A stretch of DNA of 64,000 nt from Ilyobacter_A sp963668015 (GTDB taxonomy: Bacteria; Fusobacteriota; Fusobacteriia; Fusobacteriales; Fusobacteriaceae): NCBI GenBank assembly GCA_963668015.2, contig CAXXCR010000027.1, positions 62,001 to 126,000 of the forward strand, in the 5' to 3' direction. Positions 16,783 through 25,728 of the stretch are shown here, in pieces. The notes under the pieces are model-generated. The model ran no database searches. It was not told where the DNA came from and saw nothing but the letters and a program-made list of their open reading frames with translations. Position 1 is the stretch's first letter, and each line of letters opens with the position of its first letter. The translations under genes and the position numbers were made by a program.

Positions 16783-17125
16783 CACCCCAAATACTATTTT
16801 TTATCCAGGTTATCTCTTGCCCCATTATAGAAACTACATCAAAACGGTACTCATAACCCTGAAATTTATCGTGACTAAGATATTCCATAGCACTTTGGTA
16901 AATCCTTTTTCTTTTCTTACTGTTTACCGCCTCTTCACCGTAACCGAAATCATTGCTAGACCTGTACTTTACCTCTACAAAAACCACAGTATCATTTTCA
17001 ATCGCTATTATGTCTATCTCACCGCTTTTGGCATAAAAATTTCTCTCCAAAATTTCATATCCTTTTTCTTGTAAAAGTTTTTCAACTTTTTCTTCAGCCA
17101 AATCTCCAAGTTTTCTTTTCAACAT
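16766..17125 (-). CDS. yraN: YraN/UPF0102 family protein
   Basis: 119 residues. The Holliday-junction-resolvase-like fold is shown by AEEKVEKLLQEKGYEIL, KSGEIDIIA, FVEVKYRSSNDFGYGEEAV and KRKRIYQSAMEYL, where the Asp and Glu-x-Lys supply the nuclease-type metal site. The biological role is not established. It is often found next to rnhB, as here. Confidence 0.92.
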   Translation of the reverse strand: MLKRKLGDLAEEKVEKLLQEKGYEILERNFYAKSGEIDIIAIENDTVVFVEVKYRSSNDFGYGEEAVNSKKRKRIYQSAMEYLSHDKFQGYEYRFDVVSIMGQEITWIKNSIWGDEIGF

Positions 17126-17214
17126 AATATTCCTTCTTTTTTAAAATTTTAATATTATTTTTTAAATTTTTTTTAATGATTTTCAAACAAACCTCTCTTC
17201 AAGATGGAGTCATC

Positions 17215-17841
17215 TCAAAATAAAGTTTTGGACAATATTTTACTTAGAAAGCTTTTTCTGTGTACCTCTATCTGTCCATGTTTCAGCAATGCTTCTTTGT
17301 GTTGCTTAGTGCCGTAGCCTTTATGTTTTTCAAATCCATACTCTGGATAAAGTTCGCCATATTTTTTCATTATCCTATCTCTAGTAACCTTAGCTATTAT
17401 GGAAGCCGCTGCAATGCTTAAGCTTTTTGAATCTCCTTTTATAACCGCTTCCTGCTCACCAGCGTAGTTTCGTATTTTGTGATTCCCGTCAACCAAAACT
17501 TTCGAGAACTTAACACCTTCAAGCTCCAACTCTTCTATTGCTTTTCTCATTGCAGAAAATGTAGCATTGAGTATATTCACCTCATCTATTTCTCTCGGAC
17601 TAACTATTCCTACCCCCACTCTGCAGTTTGCGAGTATGATATCGAAAAGAAGCTCCCTTTTCTTTTCACTCAACTTCTTCGAATCATTTATCATATCAAA
17701 ATCCGGCACATACTTTTCCACTACCACTGCAGCTGCTACTACCGGCCCTGCCAGCGGACCTCTACCTGCTTCATCTACTCCAGCTAAAATCATATTTTTT
17801 GCTTGATCAAACTCATACAGTTCGCTAATCTTTTCCTTCAT
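17215..17841 (-). CDS. rnhB: Ribonuclease HII
   Basis: 208 residues. The N-terminal signature AGVDEAGRGPLAGPVVAAAV carries the catalytic Asp-Glu pair, and further acidic residues lie in VLVDGNHK and ASIIAKVTRD. It removes single ribonucleotides and RNA primers from DNA duplexes. It starts 14 bp after rluD. The 89 bp to yraN are very AT-rich and hold no clear terminator. Confidence 0.96.
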   Translation of the reverse strand: MKEKISELYEFDQAKNMILAGVDEAGRGPLAGPVVAAAVVVEKYVPDFDMINDSKKLSEKKRELLFDIILANCRVGVGIVSPREIDEVNILNATFSAMRKAIEELELEGVKFSKVLVDGNHKIRNYAGEQEAVIKGDSKSLSIAAASIIAKVTRDRIMKKYGELYPEYGFEKHKGYGTKQHKEALLKHGQIEVHRKSFLSKILSKTLF

Positions 17842-17855
17842 AAACTTCTCCGTTC

Positions 17856-18797
17856 TTAGATTAAATATCCTTCCACACCCTGAAACTTTAATTTTTTTAA
17901 AACAATTTTAAAATCTTCTGGTAAGTTTCCTATAACTTTCATATCTTTGCCATTTATTGGGTGTTGCAACTCTAAACTATAAGCATGCAGCATCTGCCTA
18001 TCCGCCAGCTTAGAACTTTTCCCATAAACTGAGTCTCCAAGTATAGGATGATTCAGATATTTCATATGAACCCTTATCTGATGAGTTCTTCCGGTCTCAA
18101 TTTTTACACGTACAAACGAGTACCCCTCAACTTCCGAAAGCACCTCATAGTTCGATATGGCTTTTTTACCGTTTTTTTCCACGACTGCCATCTTTTTTCT
18201 ATCTTTTGGGTTCCTTCCTATCAAGTTTTCCAATCCACCCGATTTTTCCTTAAAGTTCCCCTTGCATATTGCCAAATATGTTTTAGATATTGTTTTTTCC
18301 TTAAACATATCTGTTAGTTTCAAATGGGCAGTGTCATCTTTTGCTATTATTATAAGACCACTGGTATCCTTATCCAGCCTATGAACTATGCCAGGCCTTA
18401 TAACGCCATTTATAGTTGATAAGTCTTTTATGTGATACATAATGGCATTTACAAGTGTTCCTGTATAATTTCCAGGAGCTGGGTGAACAACTGTGTCAGG
18501 TTCTTTATTTATTATCAAAAGTTTGTCATCTTCATGTACTATGTCTATAGGGATGTTTTCCGGCAATATATCCAACACCTCATCTTCTGGTATATTGACC
18601 ATTACTATCTCAGTTCCCTTTAGTTTACTACCCGCTTTAATCTTGGATCTCTCAGAGATTTGCACATTTCCACCCTTTATTAGCTTTTGTACATACGATT
18701 TAGTGACTCCGTCTAAGTTTTCCTGTATGAACACATCGAGCCTCTTATCTTTGTCATCAAATTGTACTTCTAAATTTATTACTTCTTTTACTCCCAA
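17856..18797 (-). CDS. rluD: RluA/RluD-family 23S rRNA pseudouridine synthase
   Basis: About 313 residues. An N-terminal S4 RNA-binding domain (KRLDVFIQENLDGVTKSYVQ) is followed by the catalytic motif RPGIVHRLDKDTSGLIIIAK, whose aspartate attacks uridine. GRTHQIRVHMKYLNHPILGD closes the active site. It isomerises specific uridines in 23S rRNA helix 69 if truly RluD; RluA-family specificity cannot be decided by sequence reading. The start is uncertain. A TTG at 18797 with GGAG nine bases upstream is chosen over a TTG at 18812 with no site; neither is typical. Confidence 0.85.
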   Translation of the reverse strand: MGVKEVINLEVQFDDKDKRLDVFIQENLDGVTKSYVQKLIKGGNVQISERSKIKAGSKLKGTEIVMVNIPEDEVLDILPENIPIDIVHEDDKLLIINKEPDTVVHPAPGNYTGTLVNAIMYHIKDLSTINGVIRPGIVHRLDKDTSGLIIIAKDDTAHLKLTDMFKEKTISKTYLAICKGNFKEKSGGLENLIGRNPKDRKKMAVVEKNGKKAISNYEVLSEVEGYSFVRVKIETGRTHQIRVHMKYLNHPILGDSVYGKSSKLADRQMLHAYSLELQHPINGKDMKVIGNLPEDFKIVLKKLKFQGVEGYLI

Positions 18798-18830
18798 AAA
18801 AATCCACTCCAAACAAAAAATTTACAGAAA

Positions 18831-18859
18831 ATTATAACATTTTTTTTTAAATATTTAAA
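18831..18859 (-). promoter_or_regulatory. Promoter candidate of the rluD unit
   Basis: TTTAAA (18854-18859), 17-base spacer, TATAAT (18831-18836), about 35 bp before the chosen start. The rest of 18860-19179 is AT-rich with a short palindrome GTTCATTTATGAAC and no visible gene. Confidence 0.45.
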
Positions 18860-19179
18860 TAGTTACATCCCTTAATTTTTATATTATCAATGTTTGGTAT
18901 TTATCTTTCTATAATTTAAGCTAAATTAATTTTTCTATCCTTGTTCATTTATGAACTCAGCACATAGGTCTTGATTAAAAAAACCATAGATCAAAAATTT
19001 GTTTAAAATATCGTAAGTAGCTTAAGTTGCCATTTAAAATTATTACAATAAATTACTGATTTTCTAACAACCATACTTTTTTTCCATTGCTCGAAGGAAA
19101 ATACGGCTAATAAATTCAATGTTTTATTTCAAATATAAGTAGCAAACTAGCATAAATATTCTTGTCAATATATCGGAAA

Positions 19180-19216
19180 ACTAAAATAAAAAGAAAAGGC
19201 ACATTTATGTGCCTTT
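19180..19216 (-). terminator. Intrinsic terminator of gltBD
   Basis: Stem AAAGGCACAT/ATGTGCCTTT (19195-19204 with 19207-19216), minus-strand tail TTTTCTTTTTATTTT, immediately after the gltD stop. Confidence 0.9.
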
Positions 19217-19219
19217 AAC

Positions 19220-20674
19220 TTATTTTTTCAGGTAGTTGTCCGCAGCTTCTGCAGCTCTTCTTCCCTCATTTATAGCTTTTACAATAAGCGACTGCCCGCT
19301 TCTCATATCTCCAGCAGCGAATATCTTATCATTGCTAGTTTTGTAGTTCTCGTCTGTTTTCACATTTCCTCTTGCATCTAACTCTATACCAAGATTGTTT
19401 ACAAGCCCCTCATGTTCAGGATGAACGAATCCTATTGCAAGAAGTACAATATCCGCGTCCAATGCAAATTCAGTATTAGGAACTTCTTCCATAACTTTTC
19501 TTCCATTTTCCGCTGATTTCCACTGAACTCTAGCTGCATGGAATTTTTTTACGTTTCCATTTTCGTCTCCAGTGAACTGCTTAGTTAAAATATTCCATTC
19601 TCTTATATCAAGTTGGCATTCTCCACCAATACAAACTTCCGCTTCTTCATGAGCAGTATTAACTTTAAGTACTTGTGGGTAATTTGGCCAAGGGTTGTTT
19701 TGTGGTCTGTCTAAAGGTGGTTTTTCTAAAAGTTCTATTTGATATATATTTTTAGCACCTTGTCTTATCGCTGTCCCAACACAGTCAGCCCCTGTATCTC
19801 CCCCACCGATAACTACAACAGACTTATCTTTAGCATCTATTAACTCTTCTTCCGGTATTTCCATACCTTCGATTCTTTTATTTTGCTGGATAAGATATTC
19901 CATAGCATAATGTACACCTTTAAGGTCTCTTCCGAAAACAGGCAGATCTCTTGCCAGTTTTGATCCCCCTGCAAGTACAACTGCGTCATACTCTCTTTCA
20001 AGATCTTCTACACTCAGGTCCACTCCTACATTAGTGTTGTAAACGAATTTTACACCCTCTTGCTCTAATTGTCTAACCCTTCTATCAACTGTCCATTTTT
20101 CTATCTTGTAGTCAGGGATACCGTAAGTCATTATACCACCGGCTTTTGAGTCTCTCTCGTATAGTGTTACAGTATGTCCGGCTCTGTTAAGCTGTTGTGC
20201 AGCAGCTAGACCCGCAGGCCCACTACCTATTACAGCTGCTTTTTTACCTGTTCTGCTTTTAGGAGGTCTAGGTACGATCCACCCATTCTCCCATCCTTTT
20301 TCTACTATATTGTACTCAATATTTTTTATAGTAACAGGCTTGTCATTTATACCAAGTACACATCCACCCTCACATAGTGCAGGACAAACTCTACCAGTAA
20401 ATTCCGGGAAGTTGTTCGTGCTGTGAAGCACTTCCAACGCTTCCTTCCATTGACCTTTATGTGCGAAGTCATTCCACTCAGGACATGTATTCCCCAGCGG
20501 GCATGAAGAGTGGCAAAATGGCACACCACAATCCATACATCTAGACGCTTGCTTTAATAAATATTCATCTGTAAAAGGTTTGTAAAGTTCTTTGAAGTCT
20601 TTTACCCTCTCTTCTACAGGTCTTTTTTGAGCCTCTTCTCTAGGTATTTCTAAAAATCCGCCTAATTTACCCAT
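19220..20674 (-). CDS. gltD: Glutamate synthase small (beta) subunit
   Basis: 484 residues. Cysteine clusters CMDCGVPFC and CPLGNTCPEWND hold two 4Fe-4S centres. The FAD-binding GSGPAGLAAAQQLNRAG and the NAD(P)H-binding VVIGGGDTGADCVGTAIRQG follow, and MRSGQSLIVKAINEGRRAA closes the FAD site. It feeds electrons from NADPH to GltB to make two glutamates from glutamine and 2-oxoglutarate. It lies 3 bp after gltB in the same operon. Confidence 0.97.
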   Translation of the reverse strand: MGKLGGFLEIPREEAQKRPVEERVKDFKELYKPFTDEYLLKQASRCMDCGVPFCHSSCPLGNTCPEWNDFAHKGQWKEALEVLHSTNNFPEFTGRVCPALCEGGCVLGINDKPVTIKNIEYNIVEKGWENGWIVPRPPKSRTGKKAAVIGSGPAGLAAAQQLNRAGHTVTLYERDSKAGGIMTYGIPDYKIEKWTVDRRVRQLEQEGVKFVYNTNVGVDLSVEDLEREYDAVVLAGGSKLARDLPVFGRDLKGVHYAMEYLIQQNKRIEGMEIPEEELIDAKDKSVVVIGGGDTGADCVGTAIRQGAKNIYQIELLEKPPLDRPQNNPWPNYPQVLKVNTAHEEAEVCIGGECQLDIREWNILTKQFTGDENGNVKKFHAARVQWKSAENGRKVMEEVPNTEFALDADIVLLAIGFVHPEHEGLVNNLGIELDARGNVKTDENYKTSNDKIFAAGDMRSGQSLIVKAINEGRRAAEAADNYLKK

Positions 20675-20677
20675 TCT

Positions 20678-23600
20678 TTATTTCACCTTCCCTTGTGCAA
20701 GAAGTTCTTTGTATCTTGGAGCTATTACTCTGACAAACTTAGCCAGGCTTGCATCCCAATTATCAAGTATCTGTTTACCTCTAGAACTGTCTGTATATTG
20801 CACATGTTTTTCTATCATAGATTTCAATTCAGCTTTTTCTTTTTCATCCTCTACTTTTTCAACTTCAATCATAAGTTTATTTACTTTTTCTTCGAAGTCT
20901 CCGTTTATGTCGTAAACGTAAGCTATTCCTCCACTCATACCTGCAGCGAAGTTTTTACCTGTTTCACCAAGTACAGCTACTCTACCACCTGTCATATATT
21001 CACATCCGTGGTCTCCTACTCCTTCTACAACTGCGTGCACTCCAGAGTTTCTTACACAAAATCTTTCTCCAACAACACCGTTTAAGTAAGCTTGCCCTCT
21101 TGTAGCTCCATAAAGTATTGTGTTTCCACCTATTATGTTATCTTCTGCTTTAAATCCATCTACCGTAGGTGCTTTTATGATCAGCTTAGCTCCGAAAAGC
21201 CCTTTTCCAATATAGTCATTTGCCTGTCCCTCAAGTTTTAGCGTAAGTCCTTTCATACCGAAAGTCCCAAAACTTTGACCTGCATAACCTTTTAAGTTTA
21301 TAGTGATTGTGTCTTCTGGAAGACCTTCTCCTCCGTATCTCTTAGCAATCTCTCCACTAAGCATAGTTCCTGCTGTTCTATTTATGTTGAAGATATCCAC
21401 ATCAAACTCTACCTTCTCACCAGTTTCAAGTGCAGGCTTAGCTTTTTCTATAAGCTCTCTGTCTAATATAGTATCTATACCGTGGTCTTGTGATTGAACG
21501 CATTTAGTAGCTATCTCATCAGAAACTTCTGGTTTGTAAAGTATTTTGCTGATGTCTATTCCACTAGATTTCCAGTGTTTTATAGCCTCGTTCATTTGGA
21601 TTAGATCAGATCTTCCTACCATTTCATCCATAGTTCTAAATCCTAACTCAGCCATTATCTCTCTTACTTCTGTAGCTATAAATTTGAAGAAGTTAATTAG
21701 GTATTCCGATCTTCCTACAAATTTTCTACGAAGTTCAGGATTTTGAGTTGCAACCCCTACTGGACAAGTATTTGTATGGCAGCTTCTCATCATTACACAT
21801 CCAAGTACTACAAGAGGTCCAGTTGCAAATCCGAACTCTTCCGCTCCAAGAAGTGAAGCTATTACAACGTCTCTACCAGTTTTCATTTGACCGTCTGCCT
21901 GTACTCTTACTCTTCCTCTTAGATCATTTAATACAAGTACTTGGTGTGCTTCTGAAAGTCCTAACTCCCAAGGAAGTCCAGCACGTTTTATTGATGAAAG
22001 CGGTGCCGCACCTGTTCCTCCATCATAACCTGATATAAGTATCATGTCAGCATGTGCCTTTGATACCCCTGCAGCTACTGTACCTACTCCAACTTCAGAA
22101 ACCAGTTTAACACTTACTCTAGATTCCGGGTTTACGTTTTTAAGGTCGAATATAAGCTGTGCAAGGTCTTCTATTGAATATATATCATGGTGTGGAGGCG
22201 GAGATATAAGGTCTATTCCTGGAGATGTATGTCTAACAGCTGCTATCTCATCACTTACCTTATGTCCTGGAAGGTGTCCACCTTCACCTGGTTTTGCACC
22301 CTGCGCCATTTTTATCTGTAGTTCATCAGCATTTACAAGGTAGTGTGTTGTTACACCAAATCTACCAGATGCTATCTGTTTTATAGCACTTCTTCTATTA
22401 TCAGCAAATCTAGCTGGATTTTCTCCACCCTCACCAGAGTTGGATTTACCTCCTATAGTGTTCATAGCTATGGCAAGAGCTTCGTGGGCTTCTTGCGAGA
22501 TTGATCCGTAAGACATTGCTCCGGTAACAAACCTTGTCATTATATTTTCAATTGGTTCTACTTCTTCAAGCGGGATTGGGTTAGAATTTTTAAATTTAAA
22601 CAATCCTCTAATAGTTGCTTGCTTTTTACTTTGGTCATTTATTAGAGCAGCATATTTTTTGTACTCATCATAGTCACCTTCACGAGTTGAGTGCTGAAGT
22701 GTTGCAACAGCTTCTGGACTGAAAAGACGTTTTTCTCCATCTTTTCTCCATTTGTACTCTCCCTCATTTGGTAATACTTCAGATCCTGCAGAGTACTGGT
22801 CGTTGACATTTTCCATTCTTTGTTCAATACCCTTTTCAACTACATCTAGTCCGATACCCTCTATCCTAGAAGGTGTCCCGGCGAAGTATTTGTTTACAAA
22901 TTCTGTCGAAAGTCCGACAGCTTCAAATATTTGTGCTCCTCTATAACTTTGAACTGTTGATATCCCCATTTTAGACATTATTTTAAGGATACCTTTTCCT
23001 ATTGCTTTAATATATTTTTTCTGTTTTTTCTCAGCATTACCCTCAGTTAGGTATACCCCGCCATCTACCATATAATCTATAGCTTCAAGAGCAAGATATG
23101 GGTTTACTGCAAGTGCTCCGTAACCGATTAGCAGTGCAAAATGCATAACGTCCCTTGCTTCTGCAGTTTCTATTACTAGATCTATACCATTTCTTTTTCT
23201 AGCTCTTATTAAGTGATGGTGCAATCCTGCCGTAGCCAGTAAGCTAGGGATAGGAGCTTCACCGTCATTTAACTCTCTGTCGCTTAATATAATTATATTA
23301 TTTCCAGCTTCTACTGCAGCTTCTGCTTTCGAGAATAGGTTTTCAAGTCCCTTTTCAAGACCATCTTCCATATTAAATGTAATAGGCAATACTACAGATT
23401 TGAATCCTTCTTCGTCCAACTTAGCTATTTTGTCAAGTTCTCCATTTGTAAGGATAGGGCTTTCTATTGTTATAACTTTTGCTTTATCCTCTGTATCCGC
23501 AAAGATGTTACCTTTTACGCCTAGTTTTGTAGTCAGCGACATAACAATCTCTTCCCTGATCGGATCGATTGGTGGGTTTGTTACCTGTGCGAATAATTGT

Positions 23601-25147
23601 TGGAAATAGTTGAATAAAAGTTTTTCTTTATCCGATAGTACTGCAAGTGCAGCGTCATTACCCATAGACCCTATTGCTTCTTTTTCATTTTTTGCCATAG
23701 GGGCGATTACCTCATGAAGATCTTCCCTAGTATATGCAAATGTTCTAAATTTATCGAAAATTTTGTCTAAATCTTTTTCATATCTAGATTCCGCTTGTTC
23801 AATTTCTCCAATAGTTCTTTTGTTTTTAGCAAGCCATTCACCAAAAGGCTTAGCTCCTACAATTCTTTCTTCAAGTTCATCCTGTGAAAGAATTTTCCCC
23901 TCTTCAGTGTCGATCATAAGCACTTTACCAGGTCTCAATCTACCGTTTTCTTTTATATCCTCAGGTTTTACCTCTATAGTACCAGCTTCTGATGCAAGGA
24001 TTATCACATCATCTTTTGTTACAAGATATCTAGCTGGTCTTAAACCATTTCTGTCAAGTTTTGCAATTATTTGAGTACCATCTGTCATTGCAAGAGCAGC
24101 GGGACCATCCCACGGTTCCATTAACCCCGAATAATACTCGTAGAAATCCCTTAGTCTTCCTTTTACTTCAACATCTTTTTCCCAAGCTGCAGGAACAAGT
24201 ATAGATGCTGTTTCTACCAGTGACTTACCTGATGCAACCAATAGTTCAACTGCGTTGTCTAGGTTTGCAGTGTCACTGTCCACAGGGTTGTTTATCGGGA
24301 ATAGTTTTTTCACTTCATCCCCTAATATTTCATTATAAAGTTCTGGTTCTCTTGCCGACATCCAGTTGATGTTCCCTTTTATTGTATTTATTTCACCGTT
24401 GTGAGCTATATATCTAAACGGCTGTGCAAGATCCCAAGACGGGAAAGTATTGGTACTGTATCTTTGGTGTACTACAGCTATTGCACTTACCATTTTTTCG
24501 TCGCTAAGATCTCTGTAGAATCCTGCAACTTGGTCAGCTAACAGTAGCCCTTTGTATACAATTGTTCTGCTAGACATAGATACAGGATAAAAATACTCCT
24601 CGTTTTCTAGTCCAAGCTTTTTCACTTCATTTTCAATTCTCTTTCTTATTATATATAATCTAAGCTCAAAGTTATTTTCTTTTTCTGCTCTTTTTACAAA
24701 AACCTGTTTGATAAAAGGTCTAGTCTCTTCTGCTGTTTTTCCTACGTTTGAAAGATCAACCGGAACATCTCTCCAAGTAATTAGAGATTGCCCCTCTTCT
24801 TCTATTACATCTTCTACTACCTTCTCACACTTTGCCCTCTCTTCAGCATCTTGCGGGAAGAATATCATCCCAACCCCATAGTCGCCTGATGCAGGTAGGT
24901 TTTCAACTTCTGCTCTGTAAAATTCATCCGGCATTTGGATAAGTATCCCTGCCCCGTCACCAGTACTAGGATCTGCACCTACAGCTCCCCTGTGTTCAAT
25001 TTTCTCTAAAACAGTTATCCCCTGTCTTATAATTTCATGGCTTTTCTTACCTTTTATATTGGCAACCAAACCTATTCCACAGTTATCTTTTTCAAATTCA
25101 GGAACATATAGTCCTTGCTGTTCTGGAATTCCTATTCCCCTTTTCAT
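20678..25147 (-). CDS. gltB: Glutamate synthase large (alpha) subunit
   Basis: 1489 residues, complete. The N-terminal 22-residue propeptide precedes Cys23 (DNCGIGLVANI), the nucleophile of the type 2 glutamine amidotransferase. The central and FMN-binding synthase domains carry ENPARFADNRRSAIKQIASG and GAKPGEGGHLPGHKV. The 3Fe-4S cysteines are CVMMRSCHTNTCPVGVATQ. The C-terminal beta-helix (GXXGXXXG) domain is intact. GGAGGAGG precedes the ATG. With gltD it assimilates ammonia captured by glutamine synthetase, which is not in the window. Confidence 0.98.
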   Translation of the reverse strand: MKRGIGIPEQQGLYVPEFEKDNCGIGLVANIKGKKSHEIIRQGITVLEKIEHRGAVGADPSTGDGAGILIQMPDEFYRAEVENLPASGDYGVGMIFFPQDAEERAKCEKVVEDVIEEEGQSLITWRDVPVDLSNVGKTAEETRPFIKQVFVKRAEKENNFELRLYIIRKRIENEVKKLGLENEEYFYPVSMSSRTIVYKGLLLADQVAGFYRDLSDEKMVSAIAVVHQRYSTNTFPSWDLAQPFRYIAHNGEINTIKGNINWMSAREPELYNEILGDEVKKLFPINNPVDSDTANLDNAVELLVASGKSLVETASILVPAAWEKDVEVKGRLRDFYEYYSGLMEPWDGPAALAMTDGTQIIAKLDRNGLRPARYLVTKDDVIILASEAGTIEVKPEDIKENGRLRPGKVLMIDTEEGKILSQDELEERIVGAKPFGEWLAKNKRTIGEIEQAESRYEKDLDKIFDKFRTFAYTREDLHEVIAPMAKNEKEAIGSMGNDAALAVLSDKEKLLFNYFQQLFAQVTNPPIDPIREEIVMSLTTKLGVKGNIFADTEDKAKVITIESPILTNGELDKIAKLDEEGFKSVVLPITFNMEDGLEKGLENLFSKAEAAVEAGNNIIILSDRELNDGEAPIPSLLATAGLHHHLIRARKRNGIDLVIETAEARDVMHFALLIGYGALAVNPYLALEAIDYMVDGGVYLTEGNAEKKQKKYIKAIGKGILKIMSKMGISTVQSYRGAQIFEAVGLSTEFVNKYFAGTPSRIEGIGLDVVEKGIEQRMENVNDQYSAGSEVLPNEGEYKWRKDGEKRLFSPEAVATLQHSTREGDYDEYKKYAALINDQSKKQATIRGLFKFKNSNPIPLEEVEPIENIMTRFVTGAMSYGSISQEAHEALAIAMNTIGGKSNSGEGGENPARFADNRRSAIKQIASGRFGVTTHYLVNADELQIKMAQGAKPGEGGHLPGHKVSDEIAAVRHTSPGIDLISPPPHHDIYSIEDLAQLIFDLKNVNPESRVSVKLVSEVGVGTVAAGVSKAHADMILISGYDGGTGAAPLSSIKRAGLPWELGLSEAHQVLVLNDLRGRVRVQADGQMKTGRDVVIASLLGAEEFGFATGPLVVLGCVMMRSCHTNTCPVGVATQNPELRRKFVGRSEYLINFFKFIATEVREIMAELGFRTMDEMVGRSDLIQMNEAIKHWKSSGIDISKILYKPEVSDEIATKCVQSQDHGIDTILDRELIEKAKPALETGEKVEFDVDIFNINRTAGTMLSGEIAKRYGGEGLPEDTITINLKGYAGQSFGTFGMKGLTLKLEGQANDYIGKGLFGAKLIIKAPTVDGFKAEDNIIGGNTILYGATRGQAYLNGVVGERFCVRNSGVHAVVEGVGDHGCEYMTGGRVAVLGETGKNFAAGMSGGIAYVYDINGDFEEKVNKLMIEVEKVEDEKEKAELKSMIEKHVQYTDSSRGKQILDNWDASLAKFVRVIAPRYKELLAQGKVK

Positions 25148-25203
25148 TGATCCTCCTCCAGTCTATAACATTTATTAATATTGACAAGCTAAACTTTTAG
25201 AAA

Positions 25204-25232
25204 ACAATAGCACACATCAGTGTGCTGGACAA
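25204..25232 (-). promoter_or_regulatory. gltB promoter with embedded palindrome
   Basis: TTGTCC (25227-25232), 17-base spacer, TATTGT (25204-25209). The spacer is filled by the perfect inverted repeat AGCACACTGATGTGTGCT (25209-25226). A dimeric regulator bound there would block RNA polymerase. The boxes match consensus at four of six positions each, so this is a candidate only. Confidence 0.4.
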
Positions 25233-25599
25233 TGATCTATATTTAGCTCTTTTTTATACATTTAACAATATTGCCTTCAAATATAAAAGCACATTAATTA
25301 TATATCTCGTAAATTCATTTGTTGTTTATGATATTTTTCATATATACATATTTGGAAATTTTTTTATGTATCTTATTTTTTAGAAAATTTTTTTGACCCC
25401 TAAAGGCCGTCAATGATTGGCTATAAAAAATTAAACCTATAACTGTACTAAAACATCAGTAATAAAATACCATTTTTTTACAAATGATTCTGTAGAGTGT
25501 TACCATTATACACATATTTCAAAACGATTAGTTAAATAACTGATTAATTTTTTTTAATCATCTTCTTTAGTATCGTTCTCTTTCAACTCAGTTTTGACC

Positions 25600-25660
25600 A
25601 AATACATACGCAAAAGCTTGGAAATTGAAAAAACTCCAAGCTTTTGTATTAAATATCAGT
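25600..25660 (-). terminator. Hairpin after the 574-residue polymerase gene
   Basis: A 12-bp perfect stem, CAAAAGCTTGGA (25611-25622) with TCCAAGCTTTTG (25635-25646), 12-base loop, about 80 bp past the stop codon. The minus-strand tail is only moderately T-rich. The remainder of 25233-25728 is AT-rich non-coding DNA with no gene seen. Confidence 0.55.
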
Positions 25661-25728
25661 TTAATTTCATCTATTTTTTTTAAAATATCTTCATAATAAC
25701 TGTAAAATAACTTATTAAAAATTTAAGT

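Noticed and set aside
20347..20529. 60-codon minus-strand frame inside gltD in another frame
   Set aside because: Overlaps the iron-sulfur domain of gltD fully and has no independent ribosome binding site.
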